From DATJZH01 sp035499215 (GTDB lineage Bacteria; Actinomycetota; Actinomycetes; Streptosporangiales; Streptosporangiaceae): a stretch of 8,088 nucleotides of DNA. Shown in pieces: positions 5,180 to 8,088 of the stretch (its first letter is position 1; each line of letters starts with the position of its first letter). The translations under genes and the position numbers were made by a program. The DNA lies in the NCBI GenBank assembly GCA_035499215.1, contig DATJZH010000121.1, forward strand, positions 1 to 8,088, in the 5' to 3' direction. The notes under the pieces are model-generated. The model did not search any database and had not been told where the DNA came from. It saw nothing but the letters and a program-made list of their open reading frames with translations.

Positions 5180-7807
5180 CTACTGCGCGGGCAGCGGCTG
5201 GTTGACCGCGGGGATGCCGGGTGCCGGGTTCTGGCTGACCTGCCGTTGGGCGGCCAGCAGGCTCGCCTGCGCGGCGGTGAGACGAAGCCGCGGATCCCGG
5301 CGCGGGTACCCGGCTGCCTTATCAGCCAGCCGGAACGCGCTCGTAAGGTCGCCGCAGGTGCGGCGCCGCCACGGGCTGATGTTCGGCTCGGTTACCCCGA
5401 ACCGGGTCTCCAGCAGGCGCAGCAGCGACGTATGGTCGAACACGTCCGAGCAGACGTACCCGCCAGCCGTCCAGGGCGAGACGATTGTCACCGGCACCCG
5501 GAACCCGAGCCCGATCGGCTCGCTGCCGATGAACTCGTGCGCGGATCCCGGCGGGGGCGTGGGCGGTGCCACGTGGTCGAACATCCCGTCGTTCTCGTCG
5601 TAGCAGAGAATGAAGGCCGTCTTGGCCCAGACGTCAGGGGTGGACGCGATCGCGTCGAGCTTCTGCGCGATGTATTCCGCTCCCGCCGCCGGGAAATAGC
5701 GCGGATGCTCTGACTGTGCCGTCGGCGCGACGAGCCAGGAGACCTGGGGCAGCCGGTCATTCCTGGCGTCGTCCTCGAAGGCGCCGGCCGGGCGGGCGAG
5801 CATGCCGCGCTGGCCGAGCGACGACGACGGCGCTGCCCTGAGATACTGCGTGAACCAGGCCAGTGCATTGTTGTCGTAATTGTCCACTTCCTGGTACACC
5901 TGCCAGCTCACGCCGGCCCGCTCCAGCCGTTCCGGATAGGTCGTCCAGGACAGTGTCTGCCCGTTGAACGTGGGCGCGTCACCAGTCACCGGGCCACCGG
6001 CCCGGCCCTGCGGATCGACCGTGCCGGTCCACATGTACAGCCGGTTCGGGTCGGTCGGACCCAGAACCGAGCAGTGATAGTTGTCGCAGATCGTGAATGT
6101 CTTTGCCAGCGCCCAGTGGAACGGGATGTCCGACTGGGCGAAATAGCCCATCGCGAGCTGGCCCTTGGCGGCAATCCACGCGTCCATCCGGCCGTGTGCC
6201 CAGGCCTCATGCTGCGTCCGCCAGCTGTGGTCGAGGTCGGGGGTCGCCTGGGCACTCGTGGTTTTCGTGTCGTAGTGGAAGGGCATCAGGTACCCCTGCG
6301 GATGCGACGGGTCCGGCTGCCTGAATACTGACCTGCCGTCCGGCAGCGTCATCGCGTCCGGGTCGGCGAAGCCGCGCACGCCGGGCATGGTGCCGAAGTA
6401 ATGATCGAAGCTGCGGTTCTCCTGCATCAGGATCACGATGTGCTCAATATCGCCGAGGGCCGCCCGCCGCGGGGCGGCGAGGGTCGCGGCAACCGCCCTG
6501 GTCAGGCTGACCGGCAGGATCCCCCCGCAGATGGCGGCGCCGGTCAGGGCCGTCGCGCCGCCAAGCAGGCCACGCCGGGAAAGCGGCGCGCGGCCGGGCG
6601 CCGGCCTGGCGCCGGTCCCGATGGCGCCCGCGGTCGGCGCCGACTCGTCGGCAGCCGGGCCAGGGCGCGGCGCCGGCCTGGCGGAGCCTGGCCCGTCGCC
6701 GGCCGCCGGTCCGGGCGGCCGCCGGCGACGGCGGACTACCAGCACGCCGGCAGCGACGAGGACGAGCAGTCCGAGCAGCACGAGCCAGATGACCCGGCTG
6801 AGCTGGCGGCGGGCGGGCGGCGGCAGGCTGGTCAATTCCACCACCCGGCCGCTGCCGCTGTCGGCGACCCACACCCGGCCTGCCGTGGTCACGGCAATGC
6901 CTTCGGGAAAGGCCAGGCTCTGGCCCGGCAGCGGGCCTAGCTGCGCGGCGAAACTGCCATCGGAGTCAAAGACGGTTACCCAGCCGTAGTCGGGCTGGCT
7001 GACATAGATCCGGCCAGCCGGGCCGATCGCGAGGCCGGCCGGGTTGGAGAGAGCGCCATAGGCAGCCTGTGTCTTGCCGAATGCCCGCAGCGGCCGTCCG
7101 GACGACGAGAACTCGCGGATCTTGTTGCCGCGCGGAAAGCCCGCGGTCGGCACCCAGATGTCACCTGCCTGGCCGGCGGCGACGCCGTCGGGCCGCCGGA
7201 CCGCAAAAGAGCCGAGATAGGTCCCGGCGGCGGAGTAGCTCTCGATCCTGCCGCTGCCCTGGTCGGCGACGAGCACGCGGCCCGAGCCGGTCACGGCGAC
7301 GCCGACCGGCCTGCTCAGCTGACGGGCATGGCTGCCCGGCGGGGCAGCGACGGCCAGGACCGCGCCCGACGGCGAGAATTTGATCACTCGGTGGTGCCCG
7401 GTATCCGCTACCCAGACGTCGCCACCCGGATCCACGGCAATGCCTTGCGGCCGGTCGAGCGTCCCGCGGCCGCGGCCCGCAAACGCGGTGACGGTCGCGC
7501 CGGCCTGGCTGAACTCCGCCACCTTGCCGGTGGCCCGGTCCAGAACCCAGAGGGTGCCACCCCGCCCGACGGCCACGCCAAACGGCTGCACCAGCCGATT
7601 GCTGCCTGCCCCGCCGATTGCCCGGGCGATCTGCGGCGCCGGCCGGGGCGCACGGGCAGCAGCGGCCGCGCTGGCCGGCGGCTGCGCGCCGGTACCCAGC
7701 ACTGCCCCCGCCCGTACCGCCCCGGCCAGCACGGCCACTGCCAGCACGGCCACTGCCAGCACCGCCCTCCGCAGCCGTGCCGCCGACAGCGCCGGTCCCG
7801 CCCTCAC
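5180..7807 (-). CDS. NHL beta-propeller / transmembrane / Tat-signal phospholipase C-type phosphoesterase fusion
   Basis: An 875-residue exported protein. In order: a Sec-like signal (Arg-rich start, hydrophobic core about 15-31); six NHL blades beginning near P75, P120, P167, P206, P256 and P301 (each P-x-G-[IVL]-A, then a D/VWVAD-like strand); a transmembrane helix 337-358 followed by RRRRR; a Pro/Ala/Gly-rich linker to 409; a Tat motif SRRGLL at 410-415 with hydrophobic core to about 432 and an AVA site at 438-440; then a phosphoesterase domain (PF04185; phospholipase C/AcpA type) at about 453-825. Catalytic-type motifs are present: ENRSFDHYFG (463-472), LGPTDPNR (582-589, Thr585 in the nucleophile position), SEHP (699-702) and DENDGMFDHV (737-746). 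It probably hydrolyses phosphomonoesters or phospholipids outside the cell. The GTG start overlaps the upstream gene's TGA and has no Shine-Dalgarno, implying translational coupling. No start codon suits a separate phosphoesterase gene at the linker. Substrate unknown. Confidence 0.9.
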   Translation of the reverse strand: MRAGPALSAARLRRAVLAVAVLAVAVLAGAVRAGAVLGTGAQPPASAAAAARAPRPAPQIARAIGGAGSNRLVQPFGVAVGRGGTLWVLDRATGKVAEFSQAGATVTAFAGRGRGTLDRPQGIAVDPGGDVWVADTGHHRVIKFSPSGAVLAVAAPPGSHARQLSRPVGVAVTGSGRVLVADQGSGRIESYSAAGTYLGSFAVRRPDGVAAGQAGDIWVPTAGFPRGNKIREFSSSGRPLRAFGKTQAAYGALSNPAGLAIGPAGRIYVSQPDYGWVTVFDSDGSFAAQLGPLPGQSLAFPEGIAVTTAGRVWVADSGSGRVVELTSLPPPARRQLSRVIWLVLLGLLVLVAAGVLVVRRRRRPPGPAAGDGPGSARPAPRPGPAADESAPTAGAIGTGARPAPGRAPLSRRGLLGGATALTGAAICGGILPVSLTRAVAATLAAPRRAALGDIEHIVILMQENRSFDHYFGTMPGVRGFADPDAMTLPDGRSVFRQPDPSHPQGYLMPFHYDTKTTSAQATPDLDHSWRTQHEAWAHGRMDAWIAAKGQLAMGYFAQSDIPFHWALAKTFTICDNYHCSVLGPTDPNRLYMWTGTVDPQGRAGGPVTGDAPTFNGQTLSWTTYPERLERAGVSWQVYQEVDNYDNNALAWFTQYLRAAPSSSLGQRGMLARPAGAFEDDARNDRLPQVSWLVAPTAQSEHPRYFPAAGAEYIAQKLDAIASTPDVWAKTAFILCYDENDGMFDHVAPPTPPPGSAHEFIGSEPIGLGFRVPVTIVSPWTAGGYVCSDVFDHTSLLRLLETRFGVTEPNISPWRRRTCGDLTSAFRLADKAAGYPRRDPRLRLTAAQASLLAAQRQVSQNPAPGIPAVNQPLPAQ
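6597..6683. repeat. 15-nt direct repeat within the linker of the fusion gene
   Basis: GGCGCCGGCCTGGCG occurs at 6597-6611 and 6669-6683, 72 nt (24 codons) apart. On the coding strand it encodes ARPAP at residues 376-380 and 400-404. This fits expansion of the low-complexity Pro/Ala linker between the transmembrane helix and the Tat motif. Confidence 0.55.
7725..7769. repeat. Tandem 15-nt repeat coding the hydrophobic core of the export signal
   Basis: GCCAGCACGGCCACT occurs twice back to back (7725-7739, 7740-7754), followed by a third copy diverged at four bases (7755-7769). On the coding strand it encodes repeated AVLAV units, the core of the N-terminal signal at about residues 15-29. The unit is a multiple of three, so copy-number changes would alter signal length without a frameshift. 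Confidence 0.8.
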
Positions 7808-8088
7808 GGCCGCGCCGTTGTCGGGCCCGGCTGGCCAGGCGACCCGGTGCCGGTGCCGGGCACCTGCCCGGCGGGGACCAGCGGCATGGACCGAAGGCGT
7901 GCCCCGCAGGCGTCGAAGAGCGCGTTCGCGATTGCTGGCGCCACCGCGACGATCGGCGTCTCGCCGCCGCCGGCCGATGGCTCGCCGGGCTGGTCAAGGA
8001 GCAGCACCTCGACGGACGGCAGATCACTGAGCCGGGGCACCCGGTACTGCGTCATCGACGCGTTGAGAATCTGTCCGTCGGCGAAGTC
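7804..8088 (-). CDS. Xanthine dehydrogenase-family molybdopterin-binding subunit (C-terminal end only)
   Basis: The visible part is the last 94 residues; the gene continues beyond the right edge. Proteins of this family (xanthine dehydrogenase, aldehyde or CO oxidoreductase large subunits) hold the molybdenum cofactor and hydroxylate N-heterocycles, aldehydes or oxidise CO. Seen directly: DGQILNASMTQYRVPRLSDL, then the active-site loop GGGETPIVAVAPAIANALFDA. Its Glu (codon at 7962-7960) is in the position of the conserved catalytic glutamate of the family, and LRSMPLVPAG is the usual end. About 20 further Pro/Gly-rich residues follow before the TGA at 7806-7804. The TGA overlaps the GTG of the fusion gene (shared GTGA), so the two are in one operon. 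Family is confident; substrate cannot be told from this fragment. Confidence 0.88.
   Translation of the reverse strand, partial: DFADGQILNASMTQYRVPRLSDLPSVEVLLLDQPGEPSAGGGETPIVAVAPAIANALFDACGARLRSMPLVPAGQVPGTGTGSPGQPGPTTARP

Noticed and set aside
5108..5713. 201-codon plus-strand frame running into the fusion gene's 3' end
   Set aside because: It overlaps the conserved phosphoesterase coding sequence in antisense; its composition is shadow-like.
6515..6540. Lipoprotein lipobox at Cys427 in the Tat segment
   Set aside because: The residues before the Cys (GAAI) do not fit the [LVI][ASTVI][GAS]C rule, so a simple AxA cut or an uncleaved anchor is more likely.
6560..6640. Possibility that the phosphoesterase is a separate gene starting before the Tat motif
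   Set aside because: No ATG or GTG in frame and no ribosome site lie between the end of the transmembrane helix region and the SRRGLL motif; the frame is continuous.
6401..6989. Plus-strand frames of 179 and 183 codons over the linker region
   Set aside because: Antisense to the fusion gene; they arise from the low-complexity GC-rich linker.
7161..8027. 288-codon minus-strand frame in another register
   Set aside because: It overlaps both the molybdenum hydroxylase end and the propeller-coding region, and its Arg/Gly/Pro-rich product has no family features.

Overview
The window is about 8 kb of very GC-rich DNA. GC-biased codon use, GTG starts and protein families typical of Actinomycetota all point to a soil-type actinobacterium. 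Isocitrate lyase of the Mycobacterium Icl1 type and a divergently transcribed RamB-type regulator are the clearest taxonomic signals. I cannot name a genus.

Left part (1-2934): a nearly complete isocitrate lyase gene (aceA, minus strand, C-terminus cut by the window edge) faces away from a RamB/ScfR-family regulator gene (plus strand). The 160-base gap between them holds two 18-bp direct repeats, each containing a GGGT-N3-ACCC dyad, and a candidate leaderless promoter for the regulator. This is an acetate/fatty-acid (glyoxylate shunt) control locus: the regulator probably senses a short-chain acyl-CoA and controls aceA and itself.

Middle (3067-5039): a TetR-family repressor gene (minus) and a gene for a ten-helix TDT/SLAC1-family anion or dicarboxylate transporter (plus) are divergent. 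Their 260-base gap carries a perfect 12-bp palindrome beside promoter-like elements. The TetR protein probably represses the transporter and itself.

Right part (5180-8088, all minus): the last 94 codons of a xanthine-dehydrogenase-family molybdenum hydroxylase large subunit overlap by 4 bases (GTGA) with a gene for an unusual 875-residue protein. That protein has, in order, a Sec-type signal, a six-bladed NHL beta-propeller, a transmembrane helix with an RRRRR stop, a Pro/Ala-rich linker, an internal twin-arginine (Tat) signal and a complete phospholipase C/acid phosphatase-type phosphoesterase domain. The topology implies that one chain is exported in two steps, Sec first and then Tat. This is the most unusual item in the window.

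No rRNA, tRNA, CRISPR array, insertion sequence or phage gene was seen. Most other long open frames are antisense shadows caused by the GC-rich codon pattern.
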